A stretch of 64,000 nucleotides of DNA from Pseudomonas asplenii (GTDB taxonomy: Bacteria > Pseudomonadota > Gammaproteobacteria > Pseudomonadales > Pseudomonadaceae): contig NZ_JSYZ01000009.1 in the NCBI RefSeq assembly GCF_001293465.1, positions 77,078 through 141,077 on the forward strand. The letters are read 5' to 3'. Below the pieces are notes generated by a model that saw nothing but the letters and a program-made list of their open reading frames with translations, was not told the origin of the DNA and made no database searches. A program made the translations under genes and the position numbers. Positions 46,901-57,400 of the stretch are shown in pieces; position 1 is the stretch's first letter, and every line of letters begins with the position of its first letter.

Positions 46901-49900
46901 AGGGGTCGAACAGCGCGCTGGAGTACGTCAGGGCGGCACTCAGCCCGTCGACGTTCTCATGGGTGTCCAGGGCCAGGTCGAACTGGGCGACATGGCTGTC
47001 CCAGGCCAGCCCCTGGACCGTCAGGCCGGGCAACGTGTGCAACTCGCCAGGCCCTTCGGCCTGGTGGTTGTACATGACCTGGAACAACGGGCTGTGGCTC
47101 AGGCTGCGCTCGGGCTGCAACGCCTCCACCAACTGCTCGAACGGCAGGTCCTGGTGCGCCTGGGCCTCCAGGGCCGCCTGCCGGACCTGTTGCAGCAATT
47201 CGCTGAAGGTCAGGCTCGAGGTGAACCCGGCACGCAGCACCTGGGTATTGACGAAGAAGCCGATCAGGCGTTCGGTTTCGACCCGGTTGCGGTTGGCGAT
47301 CGGCACCCCGACACGGATATCGGCCTGACCGCTGTAACGATGCAACAGGGTCTGGAACGAGGCCAGCAGCAACACGAACAGGGTCACGCCCTGCTGTCGG
47401 GCCGCGGCCCTGAGGCCATCGGCCAGCCCCGGCGGCAGCTCGATGGCCAGGCGCTCGCCGGCATGGCTGCGAATCGTCGGGCGCGGCCGGTCGGTGGGCA
47501 ATTCGAGCACCGGCTGCTCGCCACCCAGTTGTCCGATCCAGTAGTCCAGCTGGCGGGCCTGCTCGCCCTCGGCCATCCAGCGCCGTTGCCACTGGGCGTA
47601 ATCGGCGTATTGCACCGGCAGGGCCGGCAGATCGACGGCCACGCCCTGGTGGTAGGCGCTATACAGGCGCACCAGTTCGTCGACCATGATCGGCGTGGAC
47701 CAGCCATCGGAGACGATATGGTGGACGGTCAGCACCAGCACATGCTCGGTGTCTTCCACCTGCAGCAGGCGCACCCGCAGCAGGGGGCCCTGCACCAGGT
47801 CGAACGCCTGGGCGGCCTCACGCTCGACGTAGGCGCGGATGGCCGCCTCGCGCCCGGCCGCCGGGATGTCCACCAGGCGCTCCAAGGGCAAGTCGAAGGT
47901 GGTGGCCGGATGAATGACCTGGACGGTCAGTTCGCCCTCCTCGCGGAAGGTGCTGCGCAGGGTTTCATGACGGGCGATCAGCGTTTCGAAGCTGCGCCGC
48001 AGGGCCTCGACGTCCAGTGTGCCGCGCAGTTGCAGGGCCGCCGGGATATTGTAGGCGGCACTGTCCGGCTCCAGTTGCCAGAGAAACCACTGGCGCTGCT
48101 GGGCATGGGAGAGCAGCAGCGGTTGCGTCCGATCGGCCGGCTCGATGGCCGCGACCGGAGTCGGGGCGGCGGCGCCCTCGGCCTTGCGCACGAATGCCGC
48201 CAAATCCTGGGCTTCGAACAGGTCACGCAACGACAGCTCCAGTTCGAGGCTCTGGCGAATCCGCGAGATGACCTGGGTCGCCAGCAGCGAGTGCCCACCC
48301 AGCTCGAAGAAGTTGTCGTCCAGCCCGACCCGCTCGATCTTCAGCACCTCGGCCCAGATCTGCGCCACCTGCTGCTGCACGGCGGTCACCGGGGCGACAT
48401 GGCTTCTCTGCGCCTGCGCGGCATCCGGTGCCGGCAAGGCCCGGCGGTCCAGCTTGCCGTTGGCGGTCAGCGGCATCTGGCGCAGCAGGACCCAGTGGGC
48501 CGGCACCATGTAGTCGGGCAGCACGGCCTTGAGGTGCTCGCGCAGCTCACGCCGCCATTGCCCCTGGACCTGCGGATCGGCCTCCAGCAGCGTCGGGTCG
48601 CTCGGCACCAGGTAGGCCACCAGTTGCTTGCCGCCCGGGCCGTCGATATCGATGACGCTGACTTCCTGGACGGCAACCTGCTCGCGCAGCCGGGCATCGA
48701 TTTCGCCCAGTTCGATGCGAAAACCGCGAATCTTCACCTGATGATCCAGACGCCCGATGTATTCGATACAGCCCTCGGCCCGATAACGGGCCAGGTCGCC
48801 AGCGCGGTACAGGCGGCCACCGCCCTGCTCGTCGAACGGATCGGGCACGAAGCGCTCGGCGGTCAGCGCCGGACGCTGGTGGTAACCGCGCGCCAGACCC
48901 GCGCGGCCCACATGCAGCTCACCGCTGCAGCCCTGGGCGACGGGGTTGAAATCGGCATCCAGCACATACCACGACAGGTCGGGGATAACCTCGCCAATCG
49001 GGCTGACACCCGCCTGCAGCAGGTCCTCGCGGCCGATCGGCCGGTACGTCACGTGCACCGTGGTTTCGGTGATGCCGTACATGTTGACCAATTGCGGCGA
49101 GCGATCGCCAAAACGCTCGAACCAGGGTTGCAGGCTGCCGACGTCCAGGGCTTCGCCACCAAACACCACGTAGCGCAGGGCCAGCGGCGCAGACGACGGC
49201 GGCGCCTCGCAGGCCACCCGTGCCAGTTGCTTGAACGCCGAAGGCGTCTGGTTCAGTACCGTGACCCCCTCACTGAGCAGCAGCGGGTAGAAGTCCTGCG
49301 GCGAACGGCTGACATCGCGCGGCACGATGACCAGGCGACCGCCGTGCATCAGCGCCCCGAAGATCTCCCAGACCGAGAAGTCGAACGCATAGGAGTGGAA
49401 CATCGTCCAGACGTCCTGGGGCCCGAACCCGAACCATTCGTCAGTGGCCTGGAACAGCCGGAGAATATTGCGGTGCGGCAGCAGCGTACCCTTGGGCTTG
49501 CCAGTGGAGCCGGAGGTATAGATCACATAGGCGAGGTTGTCGGGGTCGGTCAGCGTCGGCAGGTTCTGCTGTGGATAACCTTCCAGCCAGTCGCCTTCCT
49601 GGTCCAGGCAGAGGCTGCGCACGCTGTCGGGAACCGGCAGGCGGCCCGCCAGGTGGCTCTGCGTCAGCAGCAGGCGGATGTGGCTGTCCTGGATCATGTA
49701 CGCCAGGCGATCCTCGGGGTAATCCGGGTCCAGCGGTACGTAGGCACCGCCGGCCTTGAGGATCGCCAGCAGGCCGACCAGCATCTCCAGGCCGCGGTCC
49801 ACCGCCAGGCCCACCAGCACGTCCGGGCCGATGCCACAGGCGCGCAGATAGTGCGCCAGCTGGTTGGCCCGGCGGTTCAGCTCGCCATAGGTCAGGCTGC

Positions 49901-51482
49901 GGGTGCCATGGGTCACCGCCAGCGCATCCGGTGCCTGCAGGGCCTGGGCTTCGATCAGCTCATGGGCGCAGGCCGTGGCGGGGTGCGCCGCCGGTGCCGG
50001 GTTCCAGGCCTGGAGGGTGCGTTGCCGCTCCGCCGGGTCCAGCATCGGCAACGCGGCGATACGTTGTTGCGGGTCCGCACCGATGGCTGCCAGCAGGCTG
50101 CGCCAATGCCTGGCCAGGCGCTCGATGGTGGCGGGCTCGAACAGGTCGCTCGCGTAGGTGAACGCCGCCCCCAGGCCCTCGTCGCTTTCGAAGGTGTCCA
50201 GGGTCAGGTCGAACTGGGCGGTGCGTTTCTCCCAGGCCAGGCCCTCGACACGCAGGCCGGCCAGCTCGCGCGCCTCGCCTCGGACCTGGGTCTGGTGGTT
50301 GAACATCACCTGGAACAACGGCGTGCGGTTCAGGCTGCGCTCGGGCTGCAAGGCCTCCACCAGTTGCTCGAACGGCAGGTCCTGGTGGGCCTGGGCGTCG
50401 AGCGCGGTTTTCTTCACCTGCTGCAGCAACTGGGCGAAGGGGGCCTGGGCGTCGATCTCGGCCCGCAGGACCTGAGTGTTGACGAAGAAACCGATCAGCC
50501 CTTCCGTTTCCACACGGCTACGGTTGGCGATAGCCACCCCGACGCGGATGTCGGTCTGGCCGCAGTAACGGTGTAACAGGGTCTGGAACGAGGCCAGCAA
50601 CAGCATGAACAGGGTTACGCCCTGTTGCCGGGCAACCGCCTTGAGGGACTGGGCCAGTGCCGGTGGCAGGTCGATGGCCAGGCTCTGTCCGGCCAGGCTC
50701 GGCTGGGTCGGACGTGGTCGGTCGACGGGCAGTTCCAGCACGGGTTGCTCGCCACCCAGCTGGCCCTTCCAGTAGCCGAGCTGGCGTTCCTGTTCGCCCG
50801 CCTCCATCCAGTCGCGCTGCCACTGGGCATAGTCGGCGTACTGGATCGGCAGGGCGGGGAGTTCGACCTCGCGGCCCTGGCGGAAACCGTCGTAGAGGCG
50901 GACCAGCTCGTCGACCATGATCGGCATCGACCAGCCGTCGGAAACGATGTGGTGCACGGTCAGGATCAGCACATGGTCCTGCTCGGCGATCCGCAGCAGG
51001 CGAACCCGCATCAGCGGCCCGCGCTCGAGGTCGAAGGGCCGCTGCACCTCGTCCTCCACGCAGGCGCGGATCTGTTCATCGGGATCGTCGGAAAGCGGGG
51101 ACGCCAGGCGCTCCGGCGCCAGCGTGAAAACATCGGCCGGGTGGATCACCTGCAGCACCTGCCCGGCGTCCTCGCGCAAGGTGGTGCGCAAGGTTTCGTG
51201 GCGCCGGATCAGCGCCTCGAAACTGCGGCGCAGGGCTTCGGTGTCCAGGCTGCCCTTCAGGCGCAAGGCCGTGGGGAGGTTGTAGGCGGCGCTGCCCGGC
51301 TCCAGTTGCCAGAGAATCCACTGGCGTTGCTGGGCGTAGGACAGCGCCGAAGACGACTCTGACTCCCGTCTGAAAATCGGGGTCACCCCGTAAAGGTTCA
51401 CCCCTTGTCGCTTGAGCAACGCCGAGAGCGCCTTGCGCTCGCGGATGGACAGCGATTTTACGGAGTCGAGCAGCTCTTGCAC
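40920..51482 (-). CDS. pvdD: Terminal pyoverdine side-chain NRPS (C-A-T x3, TE), PvdD-like
   Basis: A 3520-residue synthetase with three C-A-T modules and a thioesterase. Condensation HH motifs are at residues 177, 1254 and 2311; phosphopantetheine serines (GGHSL) at about 1065, 2126 and 3181; the TE nucleophile is Ser3311 in GWSLGG. Pocket codes read by eye are DFWNVGMVHK (Thr), then DILQLGVIWK twice (Gly-like). There is no epimerisation domain, and all three condensation domains look LCL-type. The TE should release or cyclise the finished peptide. It starts 15 bases after the pvdJ-like stop. The pvdD name rests on terminal position and TE. The two Gly-like modules are nearly identical over long stretches. 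Confidence 0.93.
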   Translation of the reverse strand: MQELLDSVKSLSIRERKALSALLKRQGVNLYGVTPIFRRESESSSALSYAQQRQWILWQLEPGSAAYNLPTALRLKGSLDTEALRRSFEALIRRHETLRTTLREDAGQVLQVIHPADVFTLAPERLASPLSDDPDEQIRACVEDEVQRPFDLERGPLMRVRLLRIAEQDHVLILTVHHIVSDGWSMPIMVDELVRLYDGFRQGREVELPALPIQYADYAQWQRDWMEAGEQERQLGYWKGQLGGEQPVLELPVDRPRPTQPSLAGQSLAIDLPPALAQSLKAVARQQGVTLFMLLLASFQTLLHRYCGQTDIRVGVAIANRSRVETEGLIGFFVNTQVLRAEIDAQAPFAQLLQQVKKTALDAQAHQDLPFEQLVEALQPERSLNRTPLFQVMFNHQTQVRGEARELAGLRVEGLAWEKRTAQFDLTLDTFESDEGLGAAFTYASDLFEPATIERLARHWRSLLAAIGADPQQRIAALPMLDPAERQRTLQAWNPAPAAHPATACAHELIEAQALQAPDALAVTHGTRSLTYGELNRRANQLAHYLRACGIGPDVLVGLAVDRGLEMLVGLLAILKAGGAYVPLDPDYPEDRLAYMIQDSHIRLLLTQSHLAGRLPVPDSVRSLCLDQEGDWLEGYPQQNLPTLTDPDNLAYVIYTSGSTGKPKGTLLPHRNILRLFQATDEWFGFGPQDVWTMFHSYAFDFSVWEIFGALMHGGRLVIVPRDVSRSPQDFYPLLLSEGVTVLNQTPSAFKQLARVACEAPPSSAPLALRYVVFGGEALDVGSLQPWFERFGDRSPQLVNMYGITETTVHVTYRPIGREDLLQAGVSPIGEVIPDLSWYVLDADFNPVAQGCSGELHVGRAGLARGYHQRPALTAERFVPDPFDEQGGGRLYRAGDLARYRAEGCIEYIGRLDHQVKIRGFRIELGEIDARLREQVAVQEVSVIDIDGPGGKQLVAYLVPSDPTLLEADPQVQGQWRRELREHLKAVLPDYMVPAHWVLLRQMPLTANGKLDRRALPAPDAAQAQRSHVAPVTAVQQQVAQIWAEVLKIERVGLDDNFFELGGHSLLATQVISRIRQSLELELSLRDLFEAQDLAAFVRKAEGAAAPTPVAAIEPADRTQPLLLSHAQQRQWFLWQLEPDSAAYNIPAALQLRGTLDVEALRRSFETLIARHETLRSTFREEGELTVQVIHPATTFDLPLERLVDIPAAGREAAIRAYVEREAAQAFDLVQGPLLRVRLLQVEDTEHVLVLTVHHIVSDGWSTPIMVDELVRLYSAYHQGVAVDLPALPVQYADYAQWQRRWMAEGEQARQLDYWIGQLGGEQPVLELPTDRPRPTIRSHAGERLAIELPPGLADGLRAAARQQGVTLFVLLLASFQTLLHRYSGQADIRVGVPIANRNRVETERLIGFFVNTQVLRAGFTSSLTFSELLQQVRQAALEAQAHQDLPFEQLVEALQPERSLSHSPLFQVMYNHQAEGPGELHTLPGLTVQGLAWDSHVAQFDLALDTHENVDGLSAALTYSSALFDPSTIERMAGHWRNLLAAIASGAHRRVVELPMLDDDERQRIVVDWNRSEADYPAGRCIHELIAEQSRLTPQATALLFDDADMSYQQLDRHSNRLAHKLRELSVGPDVLVGVAVERGPQMLVGLLAILKAGGAYVPLDPDFPADRLAYMVQDSGLALLLTESHLSIHQALGAEVRSLFLDQSQDWLHGVDEAPLANLAQPDNLAYVIYTSGSTGKPKGVAVPHGALVNFLFSMAEQPGVEPSDRVLSLTSLSFDIAGLELYLTLMRGAAVVLLRQQQNKDPQALLEIIGRRQVTVIQATPSTWRMLLDSAPPGLLAGCKVLCGGEALSAELAQRLIEQAGHVWNVYGPTETTIWSARHYLTSSDDIRLGRPIANTRLHILSDDFDVLPPGARGELLIGGDGLARGYHQRPGLTAERFIPDPFDRKGGGRLYRTGDLTRYHGDGVIEYAGRLDHQVKIRGFRIELGEIEARLQEHAGVREAVVIDIDGPAGKQLAAYLVAEQAGQDTEAAREALRRELREWLKAGLPDYMVPSHLILLERLPLTPNGKVDRKALPAPQANLAQFEYRAPQTALEQALAGIWQDVLKVDRVGLGDNFFDLGGHSLMATQVISRVRQGLDVEVPLRTLFEADNLAEFAERVAQGTLNRAPALLPIGRDQPLALSYAQQRQWFLWQLEPDSAAYNIPAALRLEGALDVEELRRSFEALCARHEVLRTTFRQDGERAVQVIHPATAFTLTVDACAQSAGEAEIAHYIDEEIRQPFDLEQGPLLRVKLLRLAPQAHVLVLTVHHIVADGWSMPVMVDELVQLYEAGSQGRAAELPELPIQYADYAVWQRQWMEAGEQRRQLDYWQAQLGGEQPVLELPLDRPRPTQQSHAGDRLSVELDSQLVQALKTTAREQGVTLFMLLLASFQTLLQRYSGQADIRVGVPVANRTRVETERLIGFFVNTQVLKAEFHAALTFTELLQQVKRTALQAQGHQDLPFEQLVEALQPERSLSHSPLFQVMYNHQSQVSGEGHQLSGLQVQGLVPASHTAQFDLTLDTSEHEQGLGATLTYATALFDRGTIERMARHWRALLVAISRDASQRVADLPLLSDSERQQIEREWNRTEAAYPVQACVHGLIEAQAGRTPEDTALIWHEGRMSYRQLDQRSNQLAQTLRQAGVGPDVLVGIAVERGPDMLLGLLAILKAGGAYVPLDPDFPEDRLAYMMQDSGLQLLLTQSPLLERLPLPEGVRSLCLDREQQWRDGVDEAALANLAQPDNLAYVIYTSGSTGKPKGVAVRHEGLSNFLFSMAEQPGIDARDRVLSLTSLSFDIAGLELYLPLMCGAAVVLLDKGDNKDPQRLVESIERHAVSLVQATPSTWRMLLDQAPAGLLAGRKVLCGGEALSAELAQRLIEQAGHVWNVYGPTETTIWSAAHYLTASDDVWLGRPIANTRLHILGDDFDTLPLGARGELLIGGHGLARGYHQRPGLTAERFVPDPFDEQGGGRLYRTGDLTRYREQGVIEYVSRLDHQVKIRGFRIELGEIEARLQEHAAVRESSVIDLDGPTGKQLAAYLVLSEAGVEQPWESLYAQLRSHLKAGLPDYMVPAHLVVLERMPLTPNGKLDRKALPLPDANAVQRSHVAPRTELEQRLADIWAELLKVETVGLNDNFFELGGHSLLVISLVGRLREAFGVTIKLHDFLLMETLADLADFMREGEAKVKTPVISMNGCHADNAPLFCLPPGGGGTYSYYPLAGQLKDERRVYGLVNKSYVVPGWFDRSWEEMVGYYVQQIRQTQPEGPYNLLGWSLGGALAIEVAHVLEQSGDQVSFLGLVDTSLPAALEVFAPEQEPVPDAAAPEQSLFANLVGSLLAFVPGVEEQTIVGLIEQARAQWDDEQVIADWVIDQVALVGGVSAEGLREVYRDIAVQDEIETGYRLLRTNAILSEAFTLKPLQVKPDCWWAGASKTAEEIGAAQAVLVEQCSRNGLATSMALEENHDSIILSQALLTAVLERLKSV

Positions 51483-51497
51483 TTTGATGTTCTCCCG

Positions 51498-54400
51498 CTA
51501 TGCGATCAAATTATCGATTTCCTCCGCAGTAAGACGTTTGAGGGCGGCCAGCGATTTAGCCAATTCATCCTGGGCCTGGCCACTTTGGCCGGTTTTCTGC
51601 CGGACCGCGCGACTGAAGTCCGCCAGCACCGGCAGCTCGAACAACTCGTTGAGCGACACCTCGATCTGCAACTGGTCACGGATGCGCACCATCACCTGCA
51701 TGACCAGCAGCGAATGCCCGCCCAGCTCGAAGAAGTGGTCATCCATCCCCACCCGCTCGACCTTCAGCACATCGGCCCAGATATCGGCCAGCTGCCGCTC
51801 CTGCTCGGTCTGCGGCGCCACATAGCGATGCTGCAGCTGGCTGGCGTCCGGCTTGGGCAAGGCCCGGCGGTCGAGCTTGCCGTTGGCGGTCAGCGGCATC
51901 CGCTCCAGCACCACCAGGTGTGTCGGCACCATGTACTCCGGCAGGTGCTCCCTGAGGTGTGCCTTGAGCCCATCACGCAAGGCCGGGACATCGTCCGCCG
52001 TCCAGCCGCTGTCCCTGGGCACCAGGTACGCCGCCAGTTGCCGGCCGCCCGGGCCATCGATGTCGACCACCACCGCCTCGCGCACCGCGGCATGCTGCTG
52101 CAGGCGCACCTCGATCTCGCCCAGCTCGATACGGAAGCCACGGATCTTCACCTGGTAGTCCGTACGCCCGACGTACTCCAGCACGCCGTCGGCAGCCCGG
52201 CGCCGAACCAGGTCGCCGGTGCGGTACAGCCGCTCGCCCGGCGTCTGGCCGAACGGGTTGGGCACGAAGCTCAGGGCCGTACGTTTCGGGTCGCCCAGGT
52301 AGCCGCGGCCAACCCCCAGGCCAGCGATATGCAGTTCGCCCGTGGCGCGCTCCGGCATCGGTTCGAGCAGATCGTTGAGCACACTCAGCCGGTTGTGATC
52401 GGTGTCCAGGCCGATCGGCAGATAGGCGCGCTCACGGTCCTGCAACTGCACCCGGTGCAGGGCCACGTCATCGGAGCATTCGGCCGGACCATAGGCGTTG
52501 ATCAAGGGAATGTCCGGGTACTGGCGCAACCAGCGCTCAGCCAGCGCCGGGGCCATCGCCTCGCCCGTGGTCAGCAGGTAACGCAGGCTCGCCAGTCGCG
52601 CCACCGGCTGGTCGAGCAGCCCCTGGATCAGCGCCGGCACCACTTCAAGGACGGTGATGCCGGTCTGTTCCACATGCCTGAGCAACGCGGCCGGGTCCTG
52701 GACGATGACCGAGGGCACGATCTCGACGCGGGCCCCGCAGAGTGCGGCGGTCAGCAGTTGCCAGACGGAAATGTCGAAGCTCTGCGAAGCGGTCTGGGCG
52801 ATCACATCCTGTTCGGTCAGCCCCAGGTAGGGCACCTTGCTCAACTGGTTGTTGAGCATACCGCCCTGTTCCACCATCACGCCCTTGGGCAGGCCGGTGG
52901 AACCCGAGGTGAAGATCACGTAGGCCAGGTGGCGGGCAGTGATCGCCGGCAGGGCCGCCGGCAACGCAGCGGATGCCGGCTGCTCCAGCACCTGCTCCCA
53001 GACCAGCAGCCGCGGCCGGGCCGCTTCGTCGATACGCGCCAGCAACTGCTCGGCCAACGCCCGGCAGGCGCTGCTGCAAACCAGCACGCGGCTGCCGCTG
53101 AGGGAGAGGATATCCGCCAGTCGCTGTGCCGGCAGCGAGGGGTCCAGGCCCAGGTAGCCGGCACCGGCCTTGAACCCGGCGACCACCATGCCCAGCAGCG
53201 GCAGACCGCGCTCACCGAGCACCGCCACCAGGTCGTCGGCCACCACCCCGCTGGCCTGCAGCGCCACCGCCAGGCGGTCGCTGTGCCGATCCAGCTCGGC
53301 GTAGGTCCAGCCCTGCCCCTGGCAAGTCGCCGCCACCTGCTGTGGAACCCGCTGTACGGTGCGGCGGAACAGTTGCGCATAACCCTGGTCGAGGTCGGCG
53401 CCAGGCGCATCGTCGGTATCGCGGCCCAGCGCCAGCGGCGCCTGCAAGGTCGCCACCAGGTCCTGGAAGTCCCGGTCGATGCCCTCGGCAAACGCCTGGA
53501 GCACCTCGCGCAGGTCGCCCAGCAGGCGTTCGACCGTGGCCTGCTCGAACAGGCGCTGGTCATAGGACAGGTGCAGCCCCAGGCTGGAGCCCGGGTAGAT
53601 CACCACAGTGAGCGGATAGTTGGTGTGGGTCCGCGAGGAGCCGGACTCGATCTTCAGGCTATCGGCCTGTTCACCGATGCTGTCTTCGATCGGCGCGTTC
53701 TCGAACACGAACAGACTGTCGAACAGCGCCTGGCCCTTACCGACCTCGCTGCGCCCCTGGATGGTCACCAGATGCAGATGCTCATGCTCGCGCAGCTCGA
53801 GGTTGTGCGCCTGCACCCCCTGCAGCCAGGCCTTGACCGTCTGCGGATCGTGCGCGCCGGGAATCCGTACGCGCAACGGAATGCTGTTGATGAACAGCCC
53901 GACCGTGGCCTGCATTTCGGGGAGCTCGACCGGACGCCCGGAAACCGTGACACCGAACAGCACGTCGCGCTCGCCGCTGTAGCGGTGCAGCACCACCGAC
54001 CAGGCCGCCTGCACCAGCGTATTGAGGGTCAACTGGCTGGACTGGGCGATGCGGGACAATTGCTGCGTCTGTTCGCTGCCGAGGCGGGTCAGGCAGTCGC
54101 CGGTCGACGAAGTACCGGCATCGCGGCTGATCAGGCGGTCGAACGGCAAGGCGGTCGGCTGCTCGAAACCGGCCAGCTCGCGTTCCCAGAACGTCGTGGA
54201 AACCTGCTCGTCGTGCCCCTGCAGCCAGGCGATGAAGTCTCGATAGCGCGGTGGCAGCGGCAGTTGCATGGCGCGCCCTTCCACCTCGGCAGCGTACAGT
54301 TCGAAGAACTCCGCCACGATCCCCATGCGGCACCAGGCATCGAGCAGGATATGGTGATTGCTCAGGACGAAGCCATAGCGTTGCGGCCCCAGCTGGATCA

Positions 54401-57400
54401 ACCGCAGGCGGAACGGCACCTCACCGGCCAGGTCAAAGCCCTGTTGCAGCTCGGCGCTCAGCTCCGCGTTCAGGCGGGCTTCGTAGTCGGCGGCATCCAC
54501 GCCCTGCCAATCCATGAAACGGATATCCGGGGCGACCGTGCGCCGGACGATCTGCACGAGGGTGTCGCCGACATCCCAGCAGAACGAGGTGCGCAGTACC
54601 TCATGCCGCTCGACCACCGTGCGCCAGGCCCGGGTGAAGGCCTGCCGGTCGATATCGTGGTCGATCAGGTAGCAGTACTGCATCAGGTAGATACCCGAGC
54701 CGGCTTCACGCAGGGTGTGCAGCAGCAGGCCCTCCTGCATAGGCGACAGCGGATAGATATCGGCGATGTCCTGCGCCGCCACCGGCAGGCGCTGCAATTG
54801 CTCGCGGCTCAGGCGAACCAGCGGGAAGTCCGATGGGGTCACGCCCTGGCCGGCGCCCGCGGCACAGTGAACGATCAGCGCCTCCAGCTCCCGGGCATAC
54901 TCGTCGGCCAGGCGCTGCAGGGTCGACGTGTCGAACACCTCGCGGCTGAACTCCCAGTGCAATGCCAGCTCGCCGTCCTGCACCTGGCCATTGATGCTGA
55001 TCAGGCTGCCCAGTGGCGCCGCCGCGTCCTGGCCCTGGCCGCTGTCCTCGCCGGCGAGCTGGAACAGGCCGTTGTCCTTGTCGACACCCTGCTCGACCTG
55101 CCCCAGGTAGTTGAAGACGATGCTGCCTTCGGCCAGGCCCTGCAGGGCCTGGCGCGCCGCCGGCGTGCCGAGGTAGCGCAGCAGGCCGTAGCCGATGCCC
55201 TTGTTCGGCACCGCACGCAGTTGCTCCTTGATCGCCATGATCGAACCGCCCAGCGAATCCTCGGGGCTCAGCCGGACCGGATAGAGGGTGCTGAACCAGC
55301 CGCTGGTGCGGCTCAGGTCCAGTCCGTCGAAGAGGTCTTCACGGCCGTGCCCTTCAAGACGGATCAGCGTGTCGGGCTGCCCGGTCCAGCGGCCGATGAC
55401 CCGCGCCAGGGCGGTGAGCAGCAGGTCGTTGATCTGCGTCCGATAGGCGGCGGGCGCCTGCTGGAGCAACTGCCGGGTCAGTTCGCTCCCCAGGCGGGTC
55501 TGTACGGAGGCGGCATGGCGCCGCTGCTGCCCGCCTTCCGGGCGGTCACAGGGCAAGGCGTCGCTGACGCCGCGCAACTGCTCCTGCCAGTAGGCCAGTT
55601 CCTGCTCCATCAGCGGACTCTGCGCATGTTGGTGCAAATGCTCGGCCCAGGTCTTGAGCGAACTGCCGCGGGCCGCCAGGGCCGGCGCCTGGCCCTGGGC
55701 GATCGCCACGTAGGCCGATTGCAGGTCCTCCAGCAACACACGCCAGGACACGCCATCGACCACCAGGTGGTGGATCACCAGCAGCAGGCGCTGCCCGCCC
55801 GCCGGCAGGTTGACCAGCACCGCACGCAGCAGCGGCCCCTGTGTCAGGTTCAGACTGCGTTGTGCCTCGTCCAGCAGTGCGGCCAGCTCGGCAGTCGACG
55901 ACAGATCGCGTACCCACAACATCCCGGCCGGCTGCTCCAACCGGTAGCGGGCCCGCCAGCCATCAGCCTGCGCCTCGAAGCTCAGGCGCAGGCCGTCGTG
56001 CTGCTCGACCAGCGTCGCCAGTGCCCGCTCGACATGAGCGGCCTGCAGGGTTTCGCGGGCCTTGAGCAACACCGACTGGTTCCAGTGATGCCGCTCGGGG
56101 ATAGCCGTTTCGAAGAACCGCACCTGGATCGGCAGCAACGGCTGCTCGCCGCTGACCTGCTGCGGCGCCTCGACGGCCGTTTTCTTCTCGATCAGCTTGG
56201 CCACCGTCGCCAGTTGCGCGATGGTCTGCTTCTCGAATAGTTGTTTTGGACTGAGCTTGAGCCCCTGGCGCTTGGCCCGGGCGATGATCTGCAGGCTGAG
56301 AATCGAGTCGCCACCGAGTTCGAAGAAGTTGTCCGTGCTGCCGACCCGTTCCAGCTTGAGCACATCGGCCCAGACCGCGGCCAGTTTCTCCTCGATCTCG
56401 CCCATCGGTGCGACATAACGTTGCTGGGTCGCGCCCGGCACGGGCAAGGCGCGCTTGTCCAGCTTTCCATTCGCGGTCAGCGGCAGGCGCTCCAGCACCA
56501 CGATGTGCGCCGGTACCAGGTATTCCGGCAACCCTGCCTGCAGTTGCTGGCGCAACGCCTCGCCTTGCAGGGTGAGGCCTTGCGTGGCCACGCAGTAGGC
56601 CACCAGTTGCAGGCGCGTGGCATCGCTCTCCAGAGGCAGCGCGAGCACCACCGCCTCAGCCACGCCGTCGAGCCCCAGCAACAGCTGGGCGACTTCGCCC
56701 GGCTCGACCCGGTAGCCACGAATCTTCACCTGGTCATCGGCACGCCCCAGGTATTCCACCCGGCCATCGACCCAGCGCGCACGGTCGCCGGCCCGGTACA
56801 GGCGTTCGCCCTGCTGCGCCGCGGGATCGGGCACGAAACGCTCGGCGGTCAGCGCCGCCTGCCCCAGGTACCCCAGGGCCAGGCCGGCACCGCCCAGGTA
56901 CAGCTCGCCCGGCACACGCTCGGCCACCGGGTTCAGGTAGGCGTCCAGCACCTGCGCCCGGTCGTTGGCCAGCGGCTGGCCGACCGGCACCGTGCGGCAG
57001 CCGTCCAGGCGCTCGCGCACTTCATGGGTGAGGATCCCGACGGTGGTCTCGGTCGGGCCGTAGTGGTTGATGATCCGGCAATCCGGCGCCAGCTGGCGGA
57101 CCTGTTCGATCAACGCCCAACTGCTGGCCTCGCCACCGAGGATCAGCAGTTGCCGTGGCAGCACATCAGCCGCACGAGCGGCCTGCAACAGCCCCTGCAG
57201 GTGGCTGGGGACGATCTTCAGCACATCGACCTGGTGTTCGTGCATGTAGGCGGCGAAGCTGTCCGGGTCGAAGGCATGTTCATGGGACATCAGGTGCAGC
57301 AGCCGGCCGCTGGCCAGGGCCCCGAACAGCTGGGTATGGCCCAGGTCCGCGGCAACGGTCGAGACCAGCGCCAGGCTCGCGCCGGGCGCCAGTTGCAGGC

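Noticed and set aside
43071-50576. Very long plus-strand open frame (2501 codons) opposite pvdD
   Set aside because: It is the antisense shadow of a highly GC-biased NRPS gene: low-complexity Gln/Arg/Leu-rich translation, no domain, and repeated with the NRPS module period.
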